64,000 bases of DNA, taken from positions 930,001 to 994,000 of the forward strand of contig NW_015622543.1 of NCBI RefSeq assembly GCF_000835495.1, in the 5' to 3' direction. Below the pieces are notes generated by a model, which saw only the letters and a program-made list of their open reading frames with translations, ran no database searches and had not been told where the DNA came from. The DNA comes from Cladophialophora immunda (Eukaryota; Ascomycota; Eurotiomycetes; Chaetothyriales; Herpotrichiellaceae). Positions 10,324-21,661 of this stretch are shown here, piece after piece. How positions within the stretch are numbered: the stretch's first letter is position 1; each line of letters starts with the position of its first letter. Both the position numbers and the translations under genes were made by a program.

Positions 10324-13316
10324 ATGGCAGGTGAACGGCCGAAGGATCACCTGTGCGAGTGGCCAGGCTGTGGCAAGACCTTCAGCAGACCTGATCATCT
10401 TCGGCGACACCGTCTCAACCATTCATCTGGAGGTAGAACTTGTCCTCGCTGCCGAGCTCACTTTAAGCGCCGCGACTTACTCGGTATGTGGCTTCGTGGT
10501 TTCAGCGCCCGTCTGGAATGACCCAGTCAATCTGTCAACCTTATGTTAATGTTCACAGCAAATGTAAATGCTGACCCACCCTTCCTCATGCAGAACGTCA
10601 CTTGGCAAGGCATAGACAGAAAGACGAAGAGGCCGGAGGAGAGGGCTTGGGCATCGTCGCGACACGCAAACGCCTGTGGCGGGATGCAGACGGAAACATT
10701 GTCAGCAAAAGACCGTCACTGCCCCAGCCGGCAGCACGAACAAAGGAGGACGCCGTTGAGAATGGAAACAGTTGCCGCGAGAAGCGTTCTAGAGAAGGTC
10801 AACCTGCTTCTCGAACAGAAGCTTTACCACTAGAGACTTGTATCGTTTTTAAAAGCACGAGTCAACAGGCATGCTCTACAGAGGATGCAGAGCCTACCGT
10901 CGACTGCGATACCGCGGACCACATGATGTCAACGACCTTTTTCCCTGTCGACGAAGGCGCACCAAGGAGCCCGACTTCTCCAATGAGAACAAAGAGCGCC
11001 CCAGACGTTTTGGGAAGCAATTTGGAGACAGACCTTGGTAGGCAGAATCCTAATCCCATCATCTGCACGTCGCTGAGATTATTTTCGTTTCAAGCAGACT
11101 TGAACGGCGCGTTGGACAAGTTTATAGATAGCGAGTACAACTGGTTCTGGGATGTCGACGATCTATCAACATGGAATGTACAGTCCCCGCAAAGTATCGC
11201 AGGGCAAACAGAGACGCTAGTCAACAAACCGGGTACAACTGAAGATGTTACATCCCACGCTCAATCAAACACTGTCACGGCGAAGGTATATTACTGTTGC
11301 CGAGTCTGCTGGAGGGTCAGACTAGCTCTCGAAGATTCAAGAGCTAACTGCGTCTACAGAATATGGTTTCACATTCGATCTCCCCTGATGCTACAATCCG
11401 GGATGGTGCCACCGATTGTCGACTTCGCCCTTTGCCACATTCGCGACCAGAGCCGTTGCCGCCGCCTCTTCCGACTCCTATGTCATTTGTCGATGAGATC
11501 TCTCTGCTCGACTTTCGGCCAAGCAGCCTAAGCCCTTCAAGGGCTCAAAATACAGTTACGGCAGCATCAAGTACCCCCTCGATCGCATTTAGCCCTCCAG
11601 AAAGACACGAAAATCCAGTCATCGGCGCCGTATCTCGAGACCAAATCCTTGAGATCGTCGTTCAAGCGAGAACACGAACGAGTGATAATGTCCTCGTCGA
11701 TGAGAATCATCCTTTGCTCTCCTTATCTGCTTTGCAAGACTATTGCGACGTCTTCTTCACTCACTTAAACAAAACATTCCCGCTGATACATGCGGCAACT
11801 TTTGATCCAAGCCAAACTTCGCCTTTGCTCCTCCTTTCACTTCTTATCTTGGGTGCCAGTTGCGGTGACGACGACGCACATCATCTTGCCGTGTGCATCC
11901 ATGATGCCATGAAGCCCCAAATTCTTCAGAGTGTTGCATCAAGTGTGGTTCCAGAGCTGTGGTTGCTGCAGACTGTCCTGCTGGCCGAATGTTTTGGCGT
12001 TTGGAGAGCTGGCGAAAAACAACACCATTCCGCTCACCTGTTCCATGGCTCTCTCATCAAGTAGGTTTATCACTTCTCCCTGCCTGTCAGACATAGACCA
12101 GCTCATATCTCTCCCTTTACTCCAAAGTCTTATTCAGAGAAGCGACTGTCTCAGCGTTGCAGAGCCCGCGTACTCGGACGCATTAAAAGATGTGGAGTCG
12201 CGATGGCATCACTCGATGGAAATCGAACAGCGTAAACGACTCGCATATCTGTGTTTCCTCCTCGATACTCAGCGAGCTGTTTTATTTTCACAGCAACCCA
12301 ACATGTCAGCAACAGACTTTCGCAGCGCGCTCCCTTGCTCATCAGTGGTTTGGGAAGCGAGATCTGCCGAGGAATGGGACTACCAAGTGACTCAGCAACA
12401 GGCCCCGGAGTCATTCTTGACGGTCTTGAGATCCTACCTTTCTCGGCCAATGTCGACCCGTTATTTTCATCTCGACGGAATATCCTACCTCCTCCTCCTC
12501 CACGGACTCATGTCCGTCGCTTTAAATTTGAAACGAACGAGCGATATGTCTCTGGGCTGCAACAATTTATCTGACAGCTCGGACTGGCGCTCGAGGGTGG
12601 CCACGTCTTATGACCTGTGGAAAGCCGATTTCGATGTTTACTGCTTCCAGGCTCGGTCCTCCAGTCGACCTTCGCACTCGGACGGTGCTCTTGAAATCGG
12701 AGCCTTGAAGCACTTTGCTGATACGACCCTGGCGGTGTATCACGCCGCGCATATCACCCTCAACGTGGACATTTCGCTCCTGCAAACGTTCGCCGGAGCG
12801 CCCCTGATCAGCAAATGGGTGACGAAAGCCGACCGTCAGCTGTCTAGCCAGAAAGTGCAAGCCTGGGCCACAGGCGGCGCAGGACGTGACCCGGCTCACG
12901 CCGCCGTTTGGCACGCTGCACATATCCTGCGCAGCTGCATCGTCGACTTCAACGGCCAACAGCCTCAGTATAGTTTCCAATATCCCTGGTGTGTCTATCT
13001 TGCGAGCTTGACGTACTGGGCCTTCTCGCGGGTTCGACAAGGCCGTGACGTGGTCTCCGGCATGGTGCCGCTCACAAGCATGCACAACAAGAACAATTGC
13101 AACCAGAGGAACGAAGTCGGAACAACAACTGAAGCCACGCTGGAAGCTCTAGCGCAAATCTCTGCGCTGATAAGTGGTGGGCCGGACCGGCTCTCAGAAT
13201 CCATAAGGTCCTGGCCGATGAAGGGACTCATCACGGCTATAAATACCCGACTGAATGACGTGCAGTGGGGAGTTGCTCTCCAGGGCATGAGGGATCTTGT
13301 GCAACTCAACGATTGA
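10324..13316 (+). CDS. C2H2 zinc-finger transcription factor with fungal_trans domain
   Basis: This is a nuclear regulator of 913 residues. The exons are 10324-10483, 10594-11285, 11360-12060 and 12128-13316, and the phases (1, 0, 2) all match. The start MAGERPKDHLCEWPGC leads straight into two fingers. Finger 1 uses C11, C16, H29 and H33, and finger 2 uses C40, C43, H56 and H60. The first intron splits finger 2 inside the codon after RRDLL. A Ser/Pro-rich linker follows. A fungal_trans-type helical region starts near DENHPLLSLSALQDYCDVFFTHLNKTFPLIHAATF and continues through LFHGSLINLIQRSD and EQRKRLAYLCFLLDTQRAVLFSQQP. C2H2 plus fungal_trans is a known architecture in filamentous fungi. Targets are unknown, but its paired orientation with the Zn2Cys6 gene suggests possible co-expression. 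Confidence 0.88.
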
Positions 13317-13968
13317 GGAGAGGTTTTTCTTTTCAAGCGATCCCACCAGTGCGAGAAACAGAATAGACGACCGTCGAATCTTCGCCTCACGACAGACACT
13401 TTGGACGCAAGTGAAGCGGGACAATAACGGGCAGGTCAATTTCCGAAGAACAAATAAACAGGCTTCCCTTTCCCCTGCACCTTCTCCGCAGTGAGATTCC
13501 TTCGAGGGCGCCATGGCCGATTCTCTCTGGCCGAACGACTATTTTGTCGCTATTTGCTTCAAAGCCGAGAGCTTCTATTATTCGATAGAGGAACGCAACG
13601 ACATTTCCAGGGTTGAGGCGTATCAGACTCTATGTTACCAGCGAATGTGCCCTTAGGGCCTGATATTGGCAATGGCATTCTCGGTCTGCGCATTGCCCCG
13701 AAAACCAGGATCCGCCTCTGCACCAGCAAGCTGCTTTCTAGAGCGCCATATGATATGGGCCCGCTTGAGGTTGAATTCGCCGTTCCTACTATCGCTCCGA
13801 CTGTCTCCTCCGTGTCGATCGGATCGTTGTGGACGGCTTCCGCAGAAGTTGGGTTCCGGCAGTCTGTATGCCCAGCGAACGGTACCACGAAGCACGCACA
13901 CGTCTCCCCTTATTCTACCGGATCAAAGTCGAAGCGAGAGGTTCTCTGGCGGGCTGAGACCCGCTCAA
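13317..13968. other. Tail-to-tail spacer between two regulators
   Basis: 3' UTR space of the C2H2 gene and of the next minus-strand Zn2Cys6 gene. Open frames on both strands near 13560-13980 overlap each other and have no recognisable domain. Confidence 0.35.
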
Positions 13969-16147
13969 TCACATAACATTACCGAACCCCGTCATGTGGA
14001 CATTTTGGTCACTGGATGGCCACGGTCCGTCAGGAAACCCCGAGTGGTCGAAGTTCTCCAGGTAATTCACAAGGTTGTCCGTCAAGTCTTGCGTGAACCC
14101 GTAGAGGGTATGCAGGCTCGGAATAGGCTCGACACTGTGCTGCAGGCTAGAGGGCACCTCCTCCGCTTGCCCGGTATGCAGAAGACGGCCCGAGAACGAG
14201 CTCTCATCCTGGCTCCGCTGCGCTGCCACGGTGGGGTGCATGTAGCCGAGAAGCTGCTGGAGGAAGGAATATGCGCGCTGAGCGAAAGCGTGGTCGTGAG
14301 ACATAGTTTGTATCATCCGCAGCGCGGTATCGACCTTGGAAAGCGCTGCTCGGTCGTTGCTGCACGCTGGCTCGACGACGTGGGAGACCAAGACGACCAC
14401 AGCGTTGAACACTGGGGTTGCTCTAGTCAGGCTTGAGCTGTCTTAGAGAGACACTTTTGGATTCACTTACAATAGTAGATGTTGAACCAATTCAACCCCA
14501 TTGTTTTCTTCGTGTGCTCATGCCTCAATGCAACCATGTCAATGCTCTCCATCGCGGCGTGGATGCAAATGCTGCGGCTCGACTGCAAAGCATGGCTCAC
14601 AACTGAATCCTCCACGTCCTGGTGTCCCAGGAGACCGCGCAGTGTCACCATGAGGGATTGTCGGTGTATCAGAATCCGGACCATGTTCCCGCGCAGGGCG
14701 AGAATCCAAGGCTGTTCTGTGGGCGCCTTGTAGTCGAGGATCAGATGGGACGGCAGGGACCGATGCCACTTCCGGTATTGTTCATCGAGGGGCATGACCA
14801 ACTCCACGACCTTCCTGCCACTGTCGACGCTTTCGTTCAGCTGGGACTTAAAGGCCTCGATGATGCGATAGAGTTTGATCACCTCGATGGAAAAGGACAT
14901 GGTGGAGGGGGGTCTCGGCATGGGCGCGCTCTGGATATACTCGTCGTCCAGATCCGTGGGCAGGCTGACAGAGCACTCATCTGACCGGATCATTGACGGG
15001 CGATCGTAGATCATGCTGAGAAGCACGTCCAAAGTGTAGGCCGCGTACCACACTCTTCTCTTTGTCTCTCGCAGGGGCTGGGGATCCGTGTCGGGCGGGT
15101 CTTTATGCAGGCCAAGCCCGTACGCGATCCTGATGGCCAGGCCGAGAATGTTCCAGCATTCATTCGCACAGCTCGAGCCCTGCAGGTATCTCGCGCCAAT
15201 CAACAGGGCTTGGACGTGTTCCAGCTTCCAATCTCGGAGCAGATTAGGCTGGATGAGCGAGATGGCGATATCATAGTGCCGTCGTGCCGCGCGAGGGTTG
15301 CCCCGGGCATCAATGACCCAGTGTGACGTGCAGATGGCGAATATCATGTTCAGGAGGACGAATATGGACCTGTGGTGAGAGCGTTGTTCTGGCGGACACT
15401 GGAGGGCGGCGTCGAAGAGCGGCCGAATGCTAGGGACATGGAACACGGGCGACAACGGGTGGCGAAGCGTGAAGAACTGGCCGAGCAGCTCGCTTGCATT
15501 GGCTGGTAGAGTGTACAAATCCTGTTCTGTGAGTCGGGACTCTTGTTCTCGGACGTCGTTGTCGGTGGTCCTCGAGTAGGCCTTGACACTCTCGTGGCCG
15601 TGAAGGGCATTCAGTATTAGCTGAGTGAATGAAACCCCGCCCATGGACACATCTGCGTCAGCCACTACGGCTGATGGGTAGCCGCTAGAGGAGGCGGCTG
15701 CTGAAGCGCCGGGAGTTCCTGGATGTCGGGCGCCAGTGGCTCGTTCATTTCTATAACTCGAAGGGGGAAGCGATGTTGTTGATTCAATGCGGGGGATGGG
15801 CCCGATTTGAGCTGAGTCCAGCCTAGATCTGTTTTCAAGAGCTTCAAGTCGTTGCTCGAGCGCTCGGAGATAGCTATGGTTTGAACTGCATCAGCGTGGC
15901 CTCTTTGCGGGGACGTTTTCGTTGCTTACTCTTGCTCCACGACCACCGTGTTGCTTGCACCCCCGGAGATGCCACGTTGCATATACACGCAACTTCGACC
16001 GTTATGCTCGCAGGTTGAGCAGACGGGTTTTCTCCCGTCACATTTGGTCTTCAAGGATCTGCAGCTGAAGCAGGAGACAGCAACCCGGTTGCGACGTCTT
16101 CTCTCTGCGACTGTGGCATCTTGCTTGCCTCCTCGATCTGACGACAT
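13969..16147 (-). CDS. Zn2Cys6 transcription factor with coiled coil and fungal_trans domain
   Basis: This nuclear regulator has 690 residues. The exons are 16147-15930, 15873-14471 and 14420-13969, and the phases match at both joins. The six zinc-cluster cysteines are C26, C29, C36, C43, C46 and C53 (CFSCRSLKTKC). Just after intron 1 the protein reads YLRALEQRLEALENR, a short dimerisation coiled coil as in Gal4-type factors. The fungal_trans domain runs from ELLGQFFTLRHPLSPVFHVPS through RRHYDIAISLIQPNLL, IAYGLGLHKDPPD, RETKRRVWYAAYTLD and YDRPSMI, the typical order. The last exon starts STPVFNAVVVLVSHVVEP, the final conserved helix. The small 50-bp intron 2 ends at TAGAG, because the nearby TAG site would create a stop. 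Its role is unknown. Confidence 0.88.
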
Positions 16148-16733
16148 CCCGGTATAGGGCTATGTAGTTCGAAAGCGTGGCGGGTGCTACATGGTGAGAA
16201 ACCGTAGCCTCACGAATGCGACGAGGGACAGCGACGGGCAAGAATGAGAAAGTCGTTCGTTTTCGGGTCTGGTGTTTGTGGAAGGGACAGAAACTGTTGT
16301 GTCTGACATAGGCTTTTCCTCTTGATGACAGGCCATCTAGCGTACCTAGCCACACTAGCCATCCGTCGATTCCTGTCTGACAAACCAGCCTATGAATCCC
16401 CGGAAAATCTCCCCAGCTCTCATTCTATTCCCCGGCCCGAGAACAACTTCCCACGGGGTTGAATATGGAGACCCTGCGATTTATCCACTACCCTGAACTC
16501 CCTGGACGGCAGCCACCTAGGCAGTGAACGAACTGCCTCGAGCGTCACCCCTTTAGCACTCTCGATAATTTTGAGATCGATGGTGAGGAGTATCACGGAC
16601 TTGTTGGGACGATTCGAGAAGGAAAAATCTAACTACACCTATGATTTCTTCCTACAAAAGGGGAGCAGCACCTCAATTTGAAGCTCTGCCAATCATTCTT
16701 CGATGAGCGGTCTCCTCGCCTCATGCCGGCCCT
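16148..16733. other. Intergenic region upstream of Zn2Cys6 gene
   Basis: Promoter of the minus-strand regulator and the 3' end of the interrupted F-box locus. No coding or repeat feature seen. Confidence 0.35.
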
Positions 16734-18264
16734 TCAGTGTTGGCACCTTCTGCGTTTTGGGGTGAAATAGTGCGTGATCCGTCGTTCCTTGAAGACAGGC
16801 TTTGGGGCCACCGCCTCCAACCAGTCTTCCCTCGAAAGAGAAGGCTCGCTATATTCCAGCGCAATTCCATATGGCCGGATCTCGTCACGGAGCCTATCCA
16901 TTCGATCCCACGGATAGCCATCCCCCTCTGTCTGCGCATAGCATGGATCTGGGTTATATGTGATCTCGATCCTTTTCAGCGCCGCCTTCCTTGCAGCGGC
17001 AGCTTTCGCCAACGCTCTCAGCCACTCTGCTTCCTTGGTTCCAAAGTCGGTCCAGGATTCGGAGTGCTGGTCATATATACCGAAATCCCACCCGAAAGTC
17101 TGGAGGTTTGAAGCGAGCAGTGCATCGGCATCCTCGCGTGAAAAGACCAAATCCCTGTCCATCTGCCACCTTGAAAGCCTCAAGGTCTCTAGGTGTGGAA
17201 AGTCAGACGCAATAAATAGCCGGCCTCTGCCTTCCGGGGACGGATAGCTGATATCGACGGTTTTTAGGGTCTCCTTGTGCACCAAGAGCATGGAGTGGAA
17301 GCGGGGCAAGTCCAGGTAGTAGGATTTTGTGTAAAGGCGGCCGAAGTGGAAATGCACGAGTTCCTTCGGCCACTGGATGAGGCGGACTGTGTTTTCGTGG
17401 GATCCTTCAAACTCGTATAGGGAGAGGTTGGATAACGTACCGATTTGTTGTTTCTACAGGACAGCGTCAGTTTTCGTGGTCGGTTCGAGGAGATACCAAG
17501 GTTTGAAATCCTTGCTTTCTTTCTCTATTTTCTACCTATATAGGAACACTCGGTTTGTGAAATAGTGGAAGTACCTTTGGTAGCGGCACCATGAGCGGTT
17601 GTCTTTTGTCTGAAAATGCATGGACCTGTAGCTTTCTGAGCGCTGGGATGTCGATATTCTGCATGATCGCTCCCAGATAATGACAACCCCCACCTATGGA
17701 AAGGTGCTGGAGTTCAGGCATGTGCTGAATAGCGGTCTGTAGACAGGTCCATATGTGTTCCTCTCCTGTGAATCCATCAGAGATTTTTAGACATCGCACC
17801 CTCGTGAACCAAGCGACAAAATCATTTGCGATGGAGAAATCTTCTGGTGTGGTTCGATCGATGTGGGCAACCTGGATGAAAAGCACTCGGCAATGTTGAG
17901 AGAGTGAGGGATTCTCTTGCAGGCTCCGGTACAAGGCTTTCACGGCCCTAGTTGAAGGCACGGTATAGTCTCTCCAACCAAAGCCAATGATGCGATAGAG
18001 GAGGGGAAGTACAATACGGCTAAAGCGATGTCAGGTAAACAGCAGCGATTTTATGCCTGGGCAGTTGTATTGCGTCTCGCAGTCGCAATAGTGGCTCGAG
18101 AGACGAGGATTCACTGTGGCGAGCTCAAAGATTGTGCGGAGAAGCTCATCGGGGAGCCTGAAGATGGATGGGTTGTGGGACGTGGTACGAGCATGGACGA
18201 CAGGGAATCGCAGAAACGTTTGATGGAGTGAAATGAATTGAGCCCAAGGGGGGGTCGAATCCAT
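16734..18264 (-). pseudogene. F-box/leucine-rich-repeat-like gene interrupted by an in-frame TGA
   Basis: Two segments, 18264-17575 and 17453-16734, join in phase (AAG|AAA; branch point CTGAC upstream of the acceptor) and would encode about 469 residues. The N-terminus has the F-box start IFRLPDELLRTIFELA and continues GIKSLLFT, then a TGA at 18033-18031 (codon 78), then HRFSRIVLPLLYR, the second half of an F-box, in the same frame. So the stop lies inside an otherwise continuous domain. I found no donor/acceptor pair that removes the TGA and keeps the frame. The next in-frame ATG is far downstream. The rest shows LRR-like repeats (HMPELQHLSIGG, FPHLETLRLSRW). An intact gene would be a substrate adaptor of an SCF ubiquitin ligase. 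A recent pseudogene, a sequencing error or stop read-through are the options. Confidence 0.7.
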
Positions 18265-19363
18265 GGTAGGAAGAGACACCAGGGGAGTTGGATGGTGTAA
18301 AGCTTGAATGATGGTAAGAAGTCAAGAACGGCGATGAGGTCGATACACATTCTTCTTAACCCAATGGACCAATGTACTAAGGCCAAGCCCCTCCAACCTC
18401 TTCTCCGTCCTCCAGTGGGCAGCAACAACTCGGCATTACAATGAGATTCCGTTCGAGGACCATCCCACTCCCAGGGCCCCTGCGTGTTGCTCTCCCGCGA
18501 TACTCCATCGACAACCTCCCACCGGTGCTACACGCCCTCTCAGAGGAGAGGAGAGGAAGAAGGCGCTCTGCATCCGTTCCGCTCCATCAACCACAGCGCA
18601 GGGCGGGATGTCTAGGTTCTTCTCAGGACGCAAAAGAGGAAGAAGGGTGCAATGCTAGAAGAGGTGAGGAAGGTCAGGGACTTGTACGACCCGCCGCGCG
18701 AGATGAAGGGACTGCTCAAAGGCGGCTTCAAATTCGCGGTGTAGAACCTATCACATAGATGGAAGGCTGGAAGCAGGCAAGACAGATGAAACAAAATACA
18801 AAGTCCTCTTTGTCTGGATCATTGTTCGAGCTCTCCCTTTTTTTGCCGTGGCTCTAGCCTCTAGTAACCTGCTTTTTCCCCGTAGTACTTTGGTAAATAC
18901 GTGCCATGATAGTCGTTCACGTCAAGTACATCCGGACCTCCCTTTTCGGGTCGTAAATTCTTGAGCGCCTATTACTGCATGTTCGTATGCTCCCTGCACA
19001 CATAGTTCAAGAGTTGTCCAAGTCGTAGATCTCGTCCTTCGGACAACTTGCAAATGTTCAACCCGCTGCGTTGAAGATGTCAGCAACGCCATTTGAAGAG
19101 TTGGGCGGCATCCGCGTGAATCTGCGGCTGCCACCCAACAGTCAGAATATCCAAGCTCGGGTCGATCTGTCAATGGGTGGGCATCGTTTGGAGCTCTAGC
19201 GCGTGCGTTCTGTGCTCAGGCCTCATCCCTCAGCACAGCGCCCGCGCCAAATTGGTCGGCCATATCTGCCTTATAGCGCGCCAGGAAGAAGCCGCCAAAA
19301 GTCCGAAGGGTTTCCTGGCAGAAAGCAGTCAGAAATGCTGCTTTGCATCGCTCCAGATGCGGT
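18265..19363. other. Intergenic region holding at most one very small gene
   Basis: Lies between the F-box locus start and the 3' end of the Atg37-like gene. Apart from the tentative plus-strand two-exon model at 18441-18744, I see no coding sequence, repeat or RNA. Confidence 0.3.
18441..18744 (+). CDS. Possible very small two-exon gene, mitochondrial-type N-terminus
   Basis: This is a tentative model of 70 residues from exons 18441-18524 and 18616-18744 with a 91-bp intron (GTGCTA...TCTAG), phase 0 on both sides. The N-terminus MRFRSRTIPLPGPLRVALPR is Arg-rich and free of acidic residues, like a mitochondrial presequence. The C-terminal exon encodes MLEEVRKVRDLYDPPREMKG and then LLKGGFKFAV with a stop, which reads like a real conserved tail. 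I do not recognise the family. The branch-point sequence is weak, and a different donor could be correct. It is kept because the tail looks protein-like and two short in-phase segments are otherwise unexplained. Confidence 0.28.
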
Positions 19364-20482
19364 TCAGGAAACGTTCCGCACCCCGGGAATCCGTACCGCC
19401 GAGACCAAGCCACTCAACCATCCATTCATATCAGTAAGCACTGTTGTAACATCCTTCCAGCGCCGTCTGACCCAGTCTTCCACCCGGCGATCTTTGTAAC
19501 CCTTCCATCTCGCCCATATGACGAAGAGAAACACCAAGCTCGCATCGACCAGGATCTGCCGCACGAGTGCCCAGGCCAGCCATTTAACCCACGTTGATAT
19601 CCGATAGAATATCCTTCTCCGCCTAGAGGTCAGCTCGGGGGAGAACGAGGAAGATGATAGCAAGTGGTTTGCGGATAGTTGCTCTCGTAGTGCAGCAACC
19701 TCGGTCGAGAGATGCCTCAGGTGAGATTCAATGCGACTTCGCCAGTCGGGATCAGAAGGAGCTCGTCGTGAAGAAGACAACGGGCCGATGACCGCGTGGG
19801 TTACTGGGTCCACCTCCTCACTCTCCACAATATCATCGCTGCCTCGCTGTGACACTGGCGACAGTACTCGCAACCGATTGGGGTCGGAGTTTAATCTGCT
19901 CAAGCTTTCGCCTTCTCCTCGTGTGCTTTGACCGGGAGGTAGACTTCCAAAGCTCGTTGTCTGCCTCAGGCCTGCCCGCTCCAGCCGTCTAGTAGGCGAC
20001 TCTGCATCCTCATCCTCTGAGCTCCCACTTTGACTTTTGATCTGGTTCCAAACGAATTCCAATTCTGACACCAGCTCACGAGACTCCTGCGTACCCGAAG
20101 CATATTCCTTCATGGTCTCTATCAGTGTACTGATGTACCGTCGTTTGGCTTCGGTGCGGGACATGCCGGCACAAGCATGCCAGGCATCCCATTTCTCAAT
20201 TTCCGCCTCGGCTTCTCGTACTCGTAGGTCTCGAGATGCGTATCTGTGGACGTTGTTCGACTTGGAGTTGTTCGGATCTGGAGAAACAGAGGGCAGAGTC
20301 GGACGCGGGAGGATCGATTCAACGTCGCCTTCCATGGACTGCTTATAGAGCCCATAGAGACGTAAGCGGGCGGAGGGAGGTGGTCGTGAGGAGCCCGTTC
20401 GAGGGAGTCGACGGACTGTGGCTAAGGCATGGACAAAGACGCGGTCTGTGTCGGAAGAAGTGAGACTCTGACACGGTGCCAT
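19364..20482 (-). CDS. ATG37: Acyl-CoA-binding membrane protein, Atg37/ACBD5-like
   Basis: Atg37 is a peroxisomal acyl-CoA-binding protein needed for pexophagy receptor assembly and, in ACBD5, for peroxisome-ER contact. This single-exon gene encodes 372 residues. The acyl-CoA-binding domain spans about 10-128: VFVHALATVRRLP, RLRLYGLYKQSMEGDV at 41-54 and IEKWDAWHACAGMSRTEAKRRYI at 95-117, with a fungal-type insertion between the helices. A Ser-rich acidic middle (SSEDEDAESPTRR) may carry phosphosites. It is followed by a predicted coiled coil (HLRHLSTEVAALREQL), a single membrane segment near 305-325 (ILVDASLVFLFVIWA) and a short basic tail. This order matches Atg37 and ACBD5. The start is the only sensible ATG. 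A general long-chain ACBP of the ER is the alternative. Confidence 0.85.
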   Translation of the reverse strand: MAPCQSLTSSDTDRVFVHALATVRRLPRTGSSRPPPSARLRLYGLYKQSMEGDVESILPRPTLPSVSPDPNNSKSNNVHRYASRDLRVREAEAEIEKWDAWHACAGMSRTEAKRRYISTLIETMKEYASGTQESRELVSELEFVWNQIKSQSGSSEDEDAESPTRRLERAGLRQTTSFGSLPPGQSTRGEGESLSRLNSDPNRLRVLSPVSQRGSDDIVESEEVDPVTHAVIGPLSSSRRAPSDPDWRSRIESHLRHLSTEVAALREQLSANHLLSSSSFSPELTSRRRRIFYRISTWVKWLAWALVRQILVDASLVFLFVIWARWKGYKDRRVEDWVRRRWKDVTTVLTDMNGWLSGLVSAVRIPGVRNVS

Positions 20483-21079
20483 CAGGGTATGAAAGACGGG
20501 TTAAGACATACCCACGGAGTCCGACATGGCGCCAACTGCGCCCGAGGCCTGCTTGCCTCTCTAATATACCGGCGGCGAAGATGGTTGATTCAATGTCAAA
20601 TGGAGGATATCATTCGAAATGCCCCGTGCCGAAGATGCTGTGCGGAGAGAGCGGGCAATCAAGCAGTCGCGTGAGAGGGCTGAGGCGAATCTAAAGAGGA
20701 TGAGATGATAGAATTAAGTGTCAATGAGAGTCAACTGGCTGGGTATGGACTCTGAAAGTAAGCCGAAAAAGTATTATAACAAGGCCGGTGGTATAGCTGG
20801 GCGACTGCCGAAGGTTGACATGGACACGATCGCATTGACTGGCAATTGGCAGGTGAAGCAATCAATTATTTGATCATCTCAGGCTTTTCGGGATCCCAAG
20901 GCCTCGGCCTGAGATTACGGCGCAGCATGTGACCGCAGCGCGGCAATATACCAAGTACCACTCGTGCCACAGCTCACAGTCCACCATCCTGTCTCTCCAT
21001 CCGCAATCACTTTGGTTTCCAGTTGCCCTCGCTGCCTCCCTCCTCCTACCGACAATATCGCCAGTGACTCCATACCGCT
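20483..21079. promoter_or_regulatory. Promoter region of the Atg37-like gene
   Basis: Also holds the 3' end of the minus-strand DUF2237 gene. No coding feature recognised. Confidence 0.35.
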
Positions 21080-21661
21080 CTATCCTCCTACCCTCTCTGG
21101 CTCCGATTTGCCACTCAGCTCCGTGGTCTCCCTAGCAATCCCATGTGACGGCTGTTCAGGATCACTGTGCGCAGCTTGTCGGTTTCTAGTTGACTCCTTT
21201 GGCGCTTCTCCGCCCATGGCGTACTTGCTCAGATCTCCATACTTGATTGTGTTCAGAGCACTCTCGTGAGAAGCGTGGAGATGCACTCGCGGCACTGCCG
21301 ACTGTGATACTTGTCCTTTCTGCGCAGCGTCAAATGCTTCCTTCCACCGATGTGCGCACAGACACCATTTCATCCCATCCTTGACCCCGGCCTCTCTCAG
21401 GTTGTTGCCTCTCGAATTTGTAAAATCCAGAAACTCTTGGTTCACTGTGGCTGCTACTGAATGGTTTCCCTTGTCCTCGGGTCCGGTCCTGCAGTAACCA
21501 TCGCGAAAGAAGCCGGTCGGAGGGTCTCTAGAGTGCATTGCCAGCTGCCCACCGGCGACTGAGAGTATGTCAGATTGTATTCACGAAGCTTGGACCCAAA
21601 CAGGCACACCATTCTTGTTCTTCATCATTTCCTTGCTTGAGGTCTGAGGTGTCCCGGCCAT
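21080..21661 (-). CDS. DUF2237 family protein
   Basis: A conserved small protein of unknown function, family DUF2237, shared by bacteria and fungi. Exons 21661-21610 and 21558-21080 give 176 residues. The donor is ATG|GTGTGC and the acceptor CTCAG|TC, with CTGAC upstream. The join restores KNVAGGQLAMHSRDP, the family's N-terminal motif (usually NVLGG-L). Next come TGFFRDGYCRTGPEDKGNHSV, with the conserved cysteine and Gly-Pro-Glu-Asp, then FLDFTNSRGNNL, KWCLCAHRWKEAF and the terminal HLHASHESALNTI and DLSKYAM. The C-terminal 45 residues are polar and probably disordered, longer than in bacterial members. No targeting signal is seen. It starts 940 bp from the divergent MFS gene. Function is not assigned. 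Confidence 0.82.

Noticed and set aside
18019..18060. Intron that would remove the TGA in the F-box gene
   Set aside because: Candidate donors (GTGAAT after codon ACA, GTCTCT) are in the wrong phase for the TTTAG acceptor, and the CTGTTT donor would give an intron of about 20 nt.
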